A stretch of DNA of 6,009 bases from an uncultured Bacillota bacterium (GCA_947176475.1 CAMWQX010000079.1:1-6009); one strand, 5' to 3'. Shown: positions 1 through 5,634, counted from the stretch's first letter. Translations and numbers: made by a program. Notes: generated from the sequence alone by a model not told the origin.

Positions 1-683
1 TTTTTTATAAATTCATTATATGCGTCTTTTTCTGGTGTATCTAATATTTCCTTATACGGAATATCTTTACTGTCCAAAATATTTTTTATTATATAATCTG
101 TTAAGTGAGGATTGCGGATAAGTAGGGGACCAATAGTATAAGTTCCATAAAAATTATTTACTTTTATTCCCTCAACTTTCACATTTTGTGTATTACCACA
201 TCCCTTGATAACTTCAAATAAATCATTTCCTGTATTATTGTTTTCCGAACCACGGTTTTGAAAACCGACAATTGGCATATCTAAAAAATTAACTTTATTA
301 ATCTGTTCATTTATAATACGCTTATCTGCTGATTCAGAAGTATAATCAAAAATACCAAGAGCTGGTCTTTCATCAATATATTCTCCAAATAACTCCCAAG
401 CATTACCTGTTGCAATAACTGTTGTTTTCTTAATAACTTTTTCTAAAGTTTTTTTATGTTTTAAAATATCTTTTCGAACAATTTCTTGATTTTCTTCACT
501 GCCACAGCCGATATAAATAATATCATATTTAGCTAAATCCATCTTATCATCTTTCGTAAGTAAATCAACACTTGCTTTAACCCCTTGACGTTTTAAAGCA
601 GTACTAAGAGCTAAGATATTTCCTTGTTCTCCATAGAGATTCATTAAATCATAATATAGATGTGCAATTTTAATTGTTTTCAT
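1..683 (-). CDS. gatD: GatD-like lipid II amidation subunit, catalytic residues missing (partial, 3' end cut)
   Basis: The 227 visible residues read as a class I glutamine amidotransferase-like domain of the GatD (CobB/CobQ-type) family. In the known complex GatD supplies ammonia to MurT, which amidates the D-Glu of lipid II at the cytoplasmic membrane face. Family marks are the N-terminal LMNLYGEQGNI (13-23), IGCGSEENQE (58-67), ALGIFDYT (108-115), GFQNRGS (140-146) and YGTYTIGPLLIRN (179-191). The expected nucleophile motif CGGYQ..G reads GNAWELFG (93-100), so Gly93 stands where Cys is expected, and the GTYLHGP His is Ile184. The start is ATG at 683, with GGAGG six bases upstream, inside the end of murT (14 bp overlap, translational coupling likely). 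Usual length is about 240-260 residues, so little is missing. Family is clear; glutaminase activity is doubtful. Confidence 0.88.
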   Translation of the reverse strand, partial: MKTIKIAHLYYDLMNLYGEQGNILALSTALKRQGVKASVDLLTKDDKMDLAKYDIIYIGCGSEENQEIVRKDILKHKKTLEKVIKKTTVIATGNAWELFGEYIDERPALGIFDYTSESADKRIINEQINKVNFLDMPIVGFQNRGSENNNTGNDLFEVIKGCGNTQNVKVEGIKVNNFYGTYTIGPLLIRNPHLTDYIIKNILDSKDIPYKEILDTPEKDAYNEFIK

Positions 684-2028
684 GCGTTTCCTCCATCAAT
701 AACTTCTTTATAACTGCTGTCATATCAAAGCAAACCATTGTATAGATATTTCCCTTACTATTATTTTTAACAATCTTTATAATATCTTTTTCATTATCTA
801 CTAAAACTAATTTTTTCTTATCTATATTAGCATATATTAATCTATTATAAACATCGTATCTAAATCTTCCAATACAGAATATTTTATCTATTGACTTATC
901 ATCTAATAATTCAAAATCGACATCATATAGCCAACTTAAATCATTTAATTCATATCTTCTAGAGACATTATCAAATCCCATTATAATCGTCTTTGTTCCT
1001 TTTTGTTCACGAATAAAATTAATCGTTTGTAAATAAGATAGGCAATTTTCATTTTTCGATTCAATCATTTCTACTTTGCGTTTACCTAATCGATAATTCT
1101 TTAAACGTTTAGAAACTAAGACATTATCATTTAATTCTCTTTGGATAGATACCTCATCTAATCCCATAACACTCGTCAAAGCAAAAGCAGCTAAAGTATA
1201 ATAAACGGCAAAGTAGACATTCTTATTTAAATGAACAATGGCATCATTAATTGTCATAAATTGCTTTTCTAAATCAATATCTTTAGCTTCATAATCTACC
1301 TTACCACGTTCAAAGTCTCCAGATGGACATTTATAAATTCCGACATGTCCATAGTGAATGGTTGAATATTTTAACTTACTTTCGCATATTGGACAATAAG
1401 CGGCATCGACATTATTACTAAGAGGCGCCTTTATATCCGTTTTACTTTTACCAACACCATAAGTTGTAATTAGACCATTATGCGTAATTTTCATTCTATT
1501 AACGATTGGATCATCGGCATTGATAATAATATGCGTATTTTCATCGACAGAATTTTTAATTTTATTAAATATAATATCGGGATGTCCATTACGTGCTGGT
1601 TGATCTCTTGTAACATTAGTTATAACTAAATGGGTTAACTTAACTTTATTAAATATCGCTTTTATAAAAGATTCATCAAGTTCAAGTAATAAAACATCAG
1701 CTCTTATTTTCTTTGTAAAAGGATTAGTATGTTTTAAAATAAGGGTAGCCGCGGCATTATATAAATTTGAACCACTCTTATTCCATACAACTTTATATCC
1801 GTTATTTTCTAAAATATGAGCAACCAGGGAAGTAGTCGAACCCTTACCGCTAGAACCTGTAATACCAACTATATATTTGGGATACTTAAGTTTATTTAAA
1901 ATATCTTTGTCTAACTTAGTCGCATAATAACCAGGAGTAACCGAACCATCTTTTTTTAATATTGGTTTCATGATTTTACACGCTAAAGAAAGCATTTTAT
2001 TTATGACAATTGCCAAAAATTGTTTCAT
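670..2028 (-). CDS. murT: MurT-like Mur ligase, lipid II isoglutaminyl synthase subunit
   Basis: The 452-residue protein is a Mur-ligase-type ATPase with a C-terminal DUF1727 domain, the MurT partner of GatD that amidates D-Glu of the stem peptide. Seen: P-loop GITGSSGKGSTT (55-66), LLLELDES (113-120), NVTRDQ (138-143), NADDP (170-174), a zinc-ribbon-like insert with C212, C215 and C234, and the C-terminal NDLSWLYDVDFE (362-373), the region that in MurT contributes an Asp to the GatD active site. The ribbon's expected fourth Cys is Gly237. The P-loop has GKGS, as in FolC, rather than GKTT. Length matches the family. The start ATG follows GGTGATG at 2038-2032. It is the first gene of an operon with gatD. 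FolC was considered, but the ribbon, DUF1727 and the adjacent gatD favour MurT. Confidence 0.92.
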   Translation of the reverse strand: MKQFLAIVINKMLSLACKIMKPILKKDGSVTPGYYATKLDKDILNKLKYPKYIVGITGSSGKGSTTSLVAHILENNGYKVVWNKSGSNLYNAAATLILKHTNPFTKKIRADVLLLELDESFIKAIFNKVKLTHLVITNVTRDQPARNGHPDIIFNKIKNSVDENTHIIINADDPIVNRMKITHNGLITTYGVGKSKTDIKAPLSNNVDAAYCPICESKLKYSTIHYGHVGIYKCPSGDFERGKVDYEAKDIDLEKQFMTINDAIVHLNKNVYFAVYYTLAAFALTSVMGLDEVSIQRELNDNVLVSKRLKNYRLGKRKVEMIESKNENCLSYLQTINFIREQKGTKTIIMGFDNVSRRYELNDLSWLYDVDFELLDDKSIDKIFCIGRFRYDVYNRLIYANIDKKKLVLVDNEKDIIKIVKNNSKGNIYTMVCFDMTAVIKKLLMEETHENN

Positions 2029-2044
2029 TTACATCACCATTTAA

Positions 2045-2073
2045 AGTATACCACAAATGCCTAATGTTTATAA
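2045..2073 (-). promoter_or_regulatory. Candidate extended -10 promoter for murT-gatD
   Basis: Read on the minus strand, TATACT (2050-2045) is preceded by TGG, an extended -10 element. Seventeen bases further upstream is a weak -35, TTATAA (2073-2068). The predicted start near 2038 falls on the GGTGATG ribosome site of murT, giving a leader of only about ten bases. Confidence 0.55.
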
Positions 2074-2080
2074 AGATTTA

Positions 2081-2109
2081 TTGACAAATAAGCACTATCC
2101 AATTAGAAT
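2081..2109 (+). promoter_or_regulatory. Strong sigma-A-type promoter for the kinase-like gene
   Basis: TTGACA (2081-2086), a 17-base spacer and TAGAAT (2104-2109, five of six consensus bases) make a near-ideal housekeeping promoter. The predicted transcription start, about 2116, is only a couple of bases before the ATG at 2118, so the message appears leaderless. It diverges from the murT promoter; the two -35 elements are 7 bp apart. Confidence 0.7.
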
Positions 2110-2117
2110 ATACCCTT

Positions 2118-2888
2118 ATGGAAGCAACTGATATTAAAAATTTAAAAGTTAATTTTGGGAAACTTAAAATCCTCGGCATTGGCACCCTTGGAATATGTTT
2201 TTTGTTGCCTGAAGGAAAAGTTTTAAAGCTTTTCTTTAATAAGCATGGAATTGCTAATCTTAAAACTAATCATCCCGATTTAATAACTCATTTTAATGAT
2301 ATTAATTCCATTGGCAATGAAACCTATATGGTTCCTGAAAAACTATTAATGCGTAATGGAGAAGTAATTGGATATATTGCATCGTATGGATTAGGGCGTC
2401 AGCTTATTCATTTTCGTCAAGGTACAAAAGTAAATGACCTTATTGAAGCATATAAACCATTAATTAATGATACAAAGGAGATTAGTTCTAAGAAATTTAC
2501 ATTACATGATGTGCACGCCAGAAATATTTTATATGATGAAAATTTAAAACGCTTTTGCTGCATCGATTTGGATAAGGGTAATAAAGATGATGAGTGCCTA
2601 AGTGATGAAAAAGTAACACAGTTAAATATGCGTGCTATAAATAAATGCATTATATGTAGTTTATTTGGTTATAATATTCTTTATAAAAATGTTGAATTTT
2701 ATAATTATGATTTGAAAAAACTTCATGACCAAGCCACTTTAAGAGACTATATGGCTATCTATGATTTTTTCGAATGTTTATTTAAAGAAATTGATAATCA
2801 AGACCCTACAATTGGCACTTTACATCATGAAAAAAGAAGGATATTAAGTGTCTATACTGTTGAAGATTATTACAATCGTTATTTTTAA
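2118..2888 (+). CDS. Small atypical protein-kinase/aminoglycoside-phosphotransferase-fold protein
   Basis: This 256-residue protein has kinase-fold marks: a glycine-rich loop GIGTLG (20-25), a candidate ATP-anchoring Lys in KVLKLF (34-39), a catalytic loop HDVHARNIL (130-138) with D131 and N136 in the HxDxxxxN-type arrangement, and a metal-binding IDLD (149-152) in place of DFG. The Asp is preceded by His, not the usual HRD/HGD pattern. The C-terminal half is helical in character with no membrane segment, so it is probably cytoplasmic. The substrate is unknown; such proteins can phosphorylate small molecules or proteins. The start is ATG 2118: a later start would remove the glycine loop. There is no Shine-Dalgarno sequence, which fits the leaderless promoter just upstream. 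It stands alone between divergent murT and downstream ftsA, with its own promoter and terminator. Confidence 0.75.
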   Translation: MEATDIKNLKVNFGKLKILGIGTLGICFLLPEGKVLKLFFNKHGIANLKTNHPDLITHFNDINSIGNETYMVPEKLLMRNGEVIGYIASYGLGRQLIHFRQGTKVNDLIEAYKPLINDTKEISSKKFTLHDVHARNILYDENLKRFCCIDLDKGNKDDECLSDEKVTQLNMRAINKCIICSLFGYNILYKNVEFYNYDLKKLHDQATLRDYMAIYDFFECLFKEIDNQDPTIGTLHHEKRRILSVYTVEDYYNRYF

Positions 2889-2907
2889 GCGATTGTTCTT
2901 TTTTTTT
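2872..2907 (+). terminator. Intrinsic terminator overlapping the end of the kinase-like gene
   Basis: ACAATCG (2872-2878) pairs with CGATTGT (2890-2896); one wobble and one A-T pair extend the stem to nine pairs. A T-rich tract (2896-2907) follows. The stop codon TAA (2886-2888) lies in the loop and 3' arm, so the last codons double as the terminator. Confidence 0.75.
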
Positions 2908-2927
2908 GTATTAATTTATAGTATAAT
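2899..2927 (+). promoter_or_regulatory. Candidate promoter for ftsA-ftsZ
   Basis: A perfect TATAAT lies at 2922-2927. The -35 position at 17-base spacing is only TTTTTT (2899-2904), part of the upstream terminator's T tract. The predicted start near 2934 gives a leader of about 23 bases containing the GGTGGTGA ribosome site. The poor -35 suggests modest strength or dependence on an activator. Confidence 0.55.
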
Positions 2928-2956
2928 GGTTTTATGATATGGTGGTGAATAATGCT

Positions 2957-4198
2957 ATGAGAGAAGTTATTGCAAGCATCGATATTGGTAGTAGTACAAT
3001 AAAACTTGTTGTTGGTGAAATGATCGACGGTGAACTAAATATTCTTTGTGCCATTGATGAACCATCTCGTGGCGTTAAAAAGGGCTCTATCGTTGAACCT
3101 GAAGAGACCGAATATGCTATTAAAAAAATCTTAAAACAAGCTGAAGATCGTTTAGGTGTAAAAATTCGTGAAGCTATTGTTTCTGTAAGTGAAGAAAGTG
3201 CTGATTTTAAAATCGGTGAAGCTAGTATAACCATTACTAATAATGACCATGAAGTAGGACCAGACGATATCATGCGTGTCTTACAACAAAGTTTAAAGGG
3301 ACAAGTTGATAAGGAATATGAACTTGTAACAGTTATTCCTATTATGTTTAAGGTTGATGATCGTAAAACAAGAATGCCTAAAAATTGGCATGGTGACTCC
3401 TTGTCTGTTAAATCGGTTATCGTTTCTGTTCCCAAAAGAGATGTTTATACGACTGCTAAAGTCTTAGAAAAATGTGGAGTAGAGGTATCTGATATTATGA
3501 TTGATAGTATCGGTTCTTATTATGCACACCATAATGAATCAACGGATACAACAACTGGTGTAATAATTGATGTTGGTGATGAGACTATGAAGATAGCTGT
3601 CTTCAACAAAGGTATTATTATCAACAACCTTGTCTTAGGTCTAGGAGGGTCCAAAATTGATAGTGATATGAGTTTTGTCTATAAATTAGCTCCAGAGCAA
3701 AGTAAAAAGATCAAAGAGACTCTTGCTCTTGCTAATAAAAAATATGCCAGTTCAAAAGAACAAGAGGTTGTTGTCAATACCGAAGGCGAAAAAGTGACTA
3801 TTAATCAAGCTGAGTTGACAGAGTTGACGATGAGTAGACTCCATGAACTGCTAAATATGGCGAAAAATGAAATTAACTACTTAACAAAGAAGGAAATTAG
3901 TTATATAATTATTACAGGAGGATTGACAGAGTTAAAAGACTTTCCTTTAGAAATCGAGAGTGTATTTGGTAGAATTGCATCCATGGGTAAGATAAATATC
4001 GTAGGAGCAAGAGACAATAAATATGCCGCTTGTGTAGGTATGATTAAATACTTCGATTACAAATTAAATTTGCGTGATAAGGAATATTCAATATTTAATC
4101 AAGATGATTTAGATGCCTTATGTGCCAATAGTGAAAAGCGAGTTGTATCTAGTGATTCACTACTAGGAAAAGTATTTGGAATATTCTTTGACAATTAG
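2957..4198 (+). CDS. ftsA: Cell division protein FtsA, with a degenerate phosphate-2 loop
   Basis: FtsA is the actin-like protein that tethers FtsZ filaments to the membrane and recruits the divisome. The start at ATG 2957 gives 413 residues; GGTGGTGA (2941-2948) sits eight bases upstream. An in-frame ATG at 2939 would put that site inside the gene and has none of its own. Seen: phosphate-1 loop SIDIGSSTIKLVVGE (7-21), 1C-domain region after KKGSIV (41-46), adenosine motif IIITGGLTEL (317-326), and a C-terminal amphipathic segment SLLGKVFGIFFDN (401-413) that fits the membrane-targeting helix. The phosphate-2 loop, normally DIGGGTT or DIGGGSTT, reads DVGDETMK (205-212), losing the glycine triplet. 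Length is near the B. subtilis protein's core but lacks a long C-terminal tail. It is followed 12 bp later by ftsZ, so they form an operon. Confidence 0.95.
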   Translation: MREVIASIDIGSSTIKLVVGEMIDGELNILCAIDEPSRGVKKGSIVEPEETEYAIKKILKQAEDRLGVKIREAIVSVSEESADFKIGEASITITNNDHEVGPDDIMRVLQQSLKGQVDKEYELVTVIPIMFKVDDRKTRMPKNWHGDSLSVKSVIVSVPKRDVYTTAKVLEKCGVEVSDIMIDSIGSYYAHHNESTDTTTGVIIDVGDETMKIAVFNKGIIINNLVLGLGGSKIDSDMSFVYKLAPEQSKKIKETLALANKKYASSKEQEVVVNTEGEKVTINQAELTELTMSRLHELLNMAKNEINYLTKKEISYIIITGGLTELKDFPLEIESVFGRIASMGKINIVGARDNKYAACVGMIKYFDYKLNLRDKEYSIFNQDDLDALCANSEKRVVSSDSLLGKVFGIFFDN

Positions 4199-4210
4199 GA
4201 GGATTTATTT

Positions 4211-5281
4211 ATGATGAATGAATTAAATATGGATCAAATTGCTAACATTAAAGTTATTGGTGTTGGTGGCGGTGGATGTAATGCCGTAAATAGAATGATT
4301 GAATCAGGAGTTAAGGGTGTAGAGTTTATTATAGCTAACACCGACTTACAAGTATTAAATGCATCTCCTGCTGATATTAAATTACAAATAGGTAATACTA
4401 TTACTAATGGTTTAGGTGCTGGAGCAAATCCTGAAATCGGACGTGAAGCTGCCCTAGAAAGTAAAGATGAAATCAGACAAGCCCTAGAAGGAGCCGATAT
4501 GGTTTTTGTTACTTGTGGAATGGGTGGCGGAACTGGTACTGGTGCATCTCCTGTTGTAGCTGAAATCGCTCAAGACATTGGAGCTTTAACTGTAGGTATC
4601 GTTACAAAACCATTCAAATTTGAAGGTAATAAACGTATGGAACAAGCCATCATCGGTTTAGATGATTTAAAGAAACATGTTGATACTTTAATCGTTATTC
4701 CAAATGATAAATTGCGTGATATAATTGACAAATCAACACCTATGGTTGATGCTTTCAAAGAAGTTGACAGTGTTCTTCATAGAGGTGTTCAATCAATATC
4801 TGACCTTATTGCTGTTTCCGGTTTAGTAAACCTAGACTTTGCTGACGTTAAGACTGTAATGGCTAAACGTGGTAATGCTCTTATCGGTATTGGTTTAGGA
4901 GTAGGAGAAAATAGAGCAATTGAAGCTGCTAAACAAGCTGTATCAAGTCCATTACTTGAAACATCAATTGTTGGAGCAACAGATGCTATTATCAATGTAA
5001 CTGGTGGAAGTTCATTGACATTATTCGAAGCTGAGGATGCTGCTGAAGTTGTTAGAGCAAGTGCTAATACTGATATCAATATTATCTTCGGTGCGGTAAT
5101 CAATGAAGATTTAGATGATGAAGTAATCGTAACTGTTATCGCAACAGGTTTCGAAGATAATGAAAATATGCCAACATATGTTGAAGAAGTAGCACCAGAA
5201 AAGGGTAAAGCTAAACCAATGAGTGTTATTGATGATGAGTATGATATACCACCATTCTTAAGAGATAGAAACGATATATAA
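4211..5281 (+). CDS. ftsZ: Cell division protein FtsZ
   Basis: FtsZ is the tubulin-like GTPase that forms the division ring. The 356 residues contain the nucleotide-binding GVGGGGCNAVNRM (17-29), the tubulin signature GGGTGTG (105-111), and the T7 synergy loop NLDFADVKTVM (207-217) with catalytic acidic residues, so the enzyme looks fully active. The C-terminal linker is short, roughly residues 317-342, followed by the conserved peptide DIPPFLR (345-351), which binds FtsA and other tethers, and a small tail DRNDI. The start ATG 4211 has AGGAGG at 4197-4202, overlapping the ftsA stop codon, which favours translational coupling with ftsA. A second ATG at 4214 is possible but further from the ideal spacing. 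Expression appears to depend on the ftsA promoter, as there is no room for another. Confidence 0.98.
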   Translation: MMNELNMDQIANIKVIGVGGGGCNAVNRMIESGVKGVEFIIANTDLQVLNASPADIKLQIGNTITNGLGAGANPEIGREAALESKDEIRQALEGADMVFVTCGMGGGTGTGASPVVAEIAQDIGALTVGIVTKPFKFEGNKRMEQAIIGLDDLKKHVDTLIVIPNDKLRDIIDKSTPMVDAFKEVDSVLHRGVQSISDLIAVSGLVNLDFADVKTVMAKRGNALIGIGLGVGENRAIEAAKQAVSSPLLETSIVGATDAIINVTGGSSLTLFEAEDAAEVVRASANTDINIIFGAVINEDLDDEVIVTVIATGFEDNENMPTYVEEVAPEKGKAKPMSVIDDEYDIPPFLRDRNDI

Positions 5282-5288
5282 TAAAACA

Positions 5289-5316
5289 AAAAGCAACAAT
5301 TTATATTGTTGCTTTT
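5289..5316. terminator. ftsZ terminator, usable in both directions
   Basis: A 12-bp perfect stem (5289-5300 with 5305-5316) around the loop TTAT begins eight bases after the ftsZ stop. On the plus strand the T tail is TTTT, then GC. On the minus strand the hairpin is followed by TTTTTGTTTT, so it can also stop RNA coming from 5595 leftward. Confidence 0.85.
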
Positions 5317-5336
5317 GCTATATTGGGAGTGATATA

Positions 5337-5417
5337 ATGAGTGTGTGAGAGGCATTACATCTCAAGCTAATGCTTACCACGTTTTTGGGAAGCATCTTAT
5401 TCAGAATGATCGAGTAA
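5337..5417 (+). pseudogene. Possible decayed holin-like toxin reading frame
   Basis: The frame ATG-AGT-GTG-TGA runs on through EALHL, KLMLTT and FLGSILFRMIE to TAA at 5415-5417. It is preceded by GGGAGTGAT (5325-5333), close to the ideal site GGAGGTGAT. From memory, small Firmicute holin-like toxins open with a pattern like MSVYEALHLMLTFGSF; the frame here matches it except for a TGA at codon 4 (5346-5348), a few in-frame extra codons and loss of the second half of the membrane segment. This would make it a relic whose transcript may have been kept as a regulatory RNA. It might instead be non-coding, with the TATAAT at 5333-5338 acting as a promoter. No database comparison was possible. Confidence 0.45.
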
Positions 5418-5430
5418 GATGCCTTTTTTT
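5345..5430 (+). ncRNA. Candidate small structured RNA (antitoxin-like), convergent to the small peptide mRNA
   Basis: TGATATAAT (5330-5338) is an extended -10 element with a weak TTGCTT (5309-5314) 18 bases upstream; an RNA of about 86 bases would start near 5345 and stop at the terminator at 5392-5430. It can form AGGCATTA/TAATGCTT (5350-5357 with 5368-5375), or alternatively ATGCTTaCCA/TGGgAAGCAT (5370-5379 with 5386-5395), then the terminator stem. Its 3' end overlaps the antisense peptide gene by two bases, and segment 5387-5398 can pair with that mRNA's leader. The role as RNA antitoxin is inferred by analogy to Fst RNA II and RatA. Confidence 0.45.
5392..5430 (+). terminator. Intrinsic terminator of the plus-strand small RNA
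   Basis: GCATCTTATTC (5392-5402) pairs with GAGTAAGATGC (5412-5422), eleven pairs including one G-U, followed by CTTTTTTT (5423-5430). The opposite strand has the stem but no T tract, so it is directional. Confidence 0.8.
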
Positions 5431-5506
5431 ATCTCCATATAAGGAGATAAAAGATTATTACTGTTAGTAAAAGAATAGTTATATCTTTTATATGCAGTTT
5501 AATCAT
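5429..5506 (-). CDS. 25-residue hydrophobic peptide, possible type I toxin
   Basis: The peptide starts MIKLHIKD, has a single hydrophobic stretch ITILLLTVIIFYLLIW (9-24) and ends in Arg before TAA. A short charged head plus one membrane span is the usual look of type I toxin peptides (Fst, TxpA, Ldr types), though no specific family is recognised. AGGTGG (5516-5511), four bases before the ATG, is a good ribosome site. The start overlaps the stop of a 25-codon upstream ORF (ATGA, 5506-5503). The last codons lie in an 11-pair inverted repeat (5426-5436 with 5443-5453). A convergent small RNA ends at its stop codon. Being so short and AT-rich, it could be a chance frame; the ribosome site, promoter and repeat arrangement argue otherwise. 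Confidence 0.45.
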   Translation of the reverse strand: MIKLHIKDITILLLTVIIFYLLIWR

Positions 5507-5580
5507 AATACCACCTGCTTAATAATATTAAAACCAAAACCCCCTGAATAATTAGCTTGATGTAAGTAAGTGGTAAGCAT
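5503..5580 (-). CDS. Upstream leader ORF coupled to the hydrophobic peptide
   Basis: Twenty-five codons beginning MLTTYLHQAN and ending IIKQVVL, with TGA overlapping the peptide's ATG. GAGAGG (5592-5587) lies six bases before its start. The arrangement resembles the mok leader of hok, where leader translation opens the toxin site; no sequence relationship is claimed. Its start lies inside repeats that can pair with the plus-strand RNA or with the 3' part of its own message. Very short, so coding is uncertain. Confidence 0.35.
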   Translation of the reverse strand: MLTTYLHQANYSGGFGFNIIKQVVL

Positions 5581-5601
5581 CTTGTGCCTCTCGAATTGTA
5601 T

Positions 5602-5630
5602 ATTATAAATAGATAAAAAAATAACTGCAA
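5602..5630 (-). promoter_or_regulatory. Candidate promoter for the minus-strand leader ORF and peptide
   Basis: On the minus strand TATAAT (5607-5602) is perfect and TTGCAG (5630-5625) is 17 bases upstream, matching only TTG of the -35 consensus. The predicted start near 5595 gives about 90 bases of RNA before the peptide ATG. The weak -35 with an adjacent Spo0A-like box suggests activator dependence. Confidence 0.55.
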
Positions 5631-5634
5631 CCCA

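Larger units (their letters stand above)
5387..5583 (+). repeat. Direct repeat pair flanking the peptide gene
   Basis: GGGAAGCATCTT (5387-5398) and GGTAAGCATCTT (5572-5583) match at 11 of 12 bases. Because the two transcripts are convergent, the copy in the plus RNA is complementary to the leader of the minus RNA across the leader ORF start codon (5580-5578). This is the logic of the DRa/DRb repeats in the pAD1 par (fst) locus. Confidence 0.7.
5347..5592. repeat. Nested inverted repeats flanking the peptide locus
   Basis: GAGAGGCA (5347-5354) is the reverse complement of TGCCTCTC (5585-5592). ATGCTTACCAC (5370-5380) is the reverse complement of GTGGTAAGCAT (5570-5580). TTACATCTCAAGCTAAT (5355-5371) is, apart from two bases, the reverse complement of 5551-5565. 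The last two pairs are in swapped order. An RNA crossing the whole locus could fold its 5' end onto its 3' end and bury the leader ORF start. Confidence 0.8.

Noticed and set aside
670..2028. Folylpolyglutamate synthase (FolC) instead of MurT
   Set aside because: The GKGS P-loop resembles FolC, but the cysteine ribbon, the DUF1727 C-terminal motif and the overlapping gatD identify MurT.
2417..2650. Minus-strand open frame of 77 codons inside the kinase-like gene
   Set aside because: It is antisense to a gene with kinase motifs, has no recognisable domain, and no promoter or ribosome site was noted for it.
2834..2870. Sigma-H-like promoter for ftsA inside the kinase gene (AGGATAT with GTTGAAGAT)
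   Set aside because: The -10 lacks GAAT and the spacing is too long, so it is no better than chance in AT-rich coding DNA.
2939..2956. Earlier ATG start for ftsA adding six codons
   Set aside because: The GGTGGTGA ribosome site lies within those codons and there is none upstream, so ATG 2957 is preferred.
2932..3435. Minus-strand open frame of 167 codons opposite ftsA
   Set aside because: Ser/Ile/Leu-rich low-complexity translation typical of the antisense of a conserved gene; FtsA on the plus strand is certain.
5346..5348. TGA read as Trp (alternative genetic code) in the holin-like frame
   Set aside because: Trp is TGG in all main genes of the window and no long gene has an in-frame TGA, so the standard code fits.
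4789..5355. Minus-strand open frame of 188 codons opposite ftsZ
   Set aside because: It is antisense to FtsZ and runs through its terminator; Ser/Thr-rich with no recognisable family.
5345..5594. Small mobile element (MITE) bounded by the inverted repeats
   Set aside because: The terminal match is only eight bases, the inner repeats are in swapped order and no target-site duplication is seen; RNA-level pairing explains the repeats as well.
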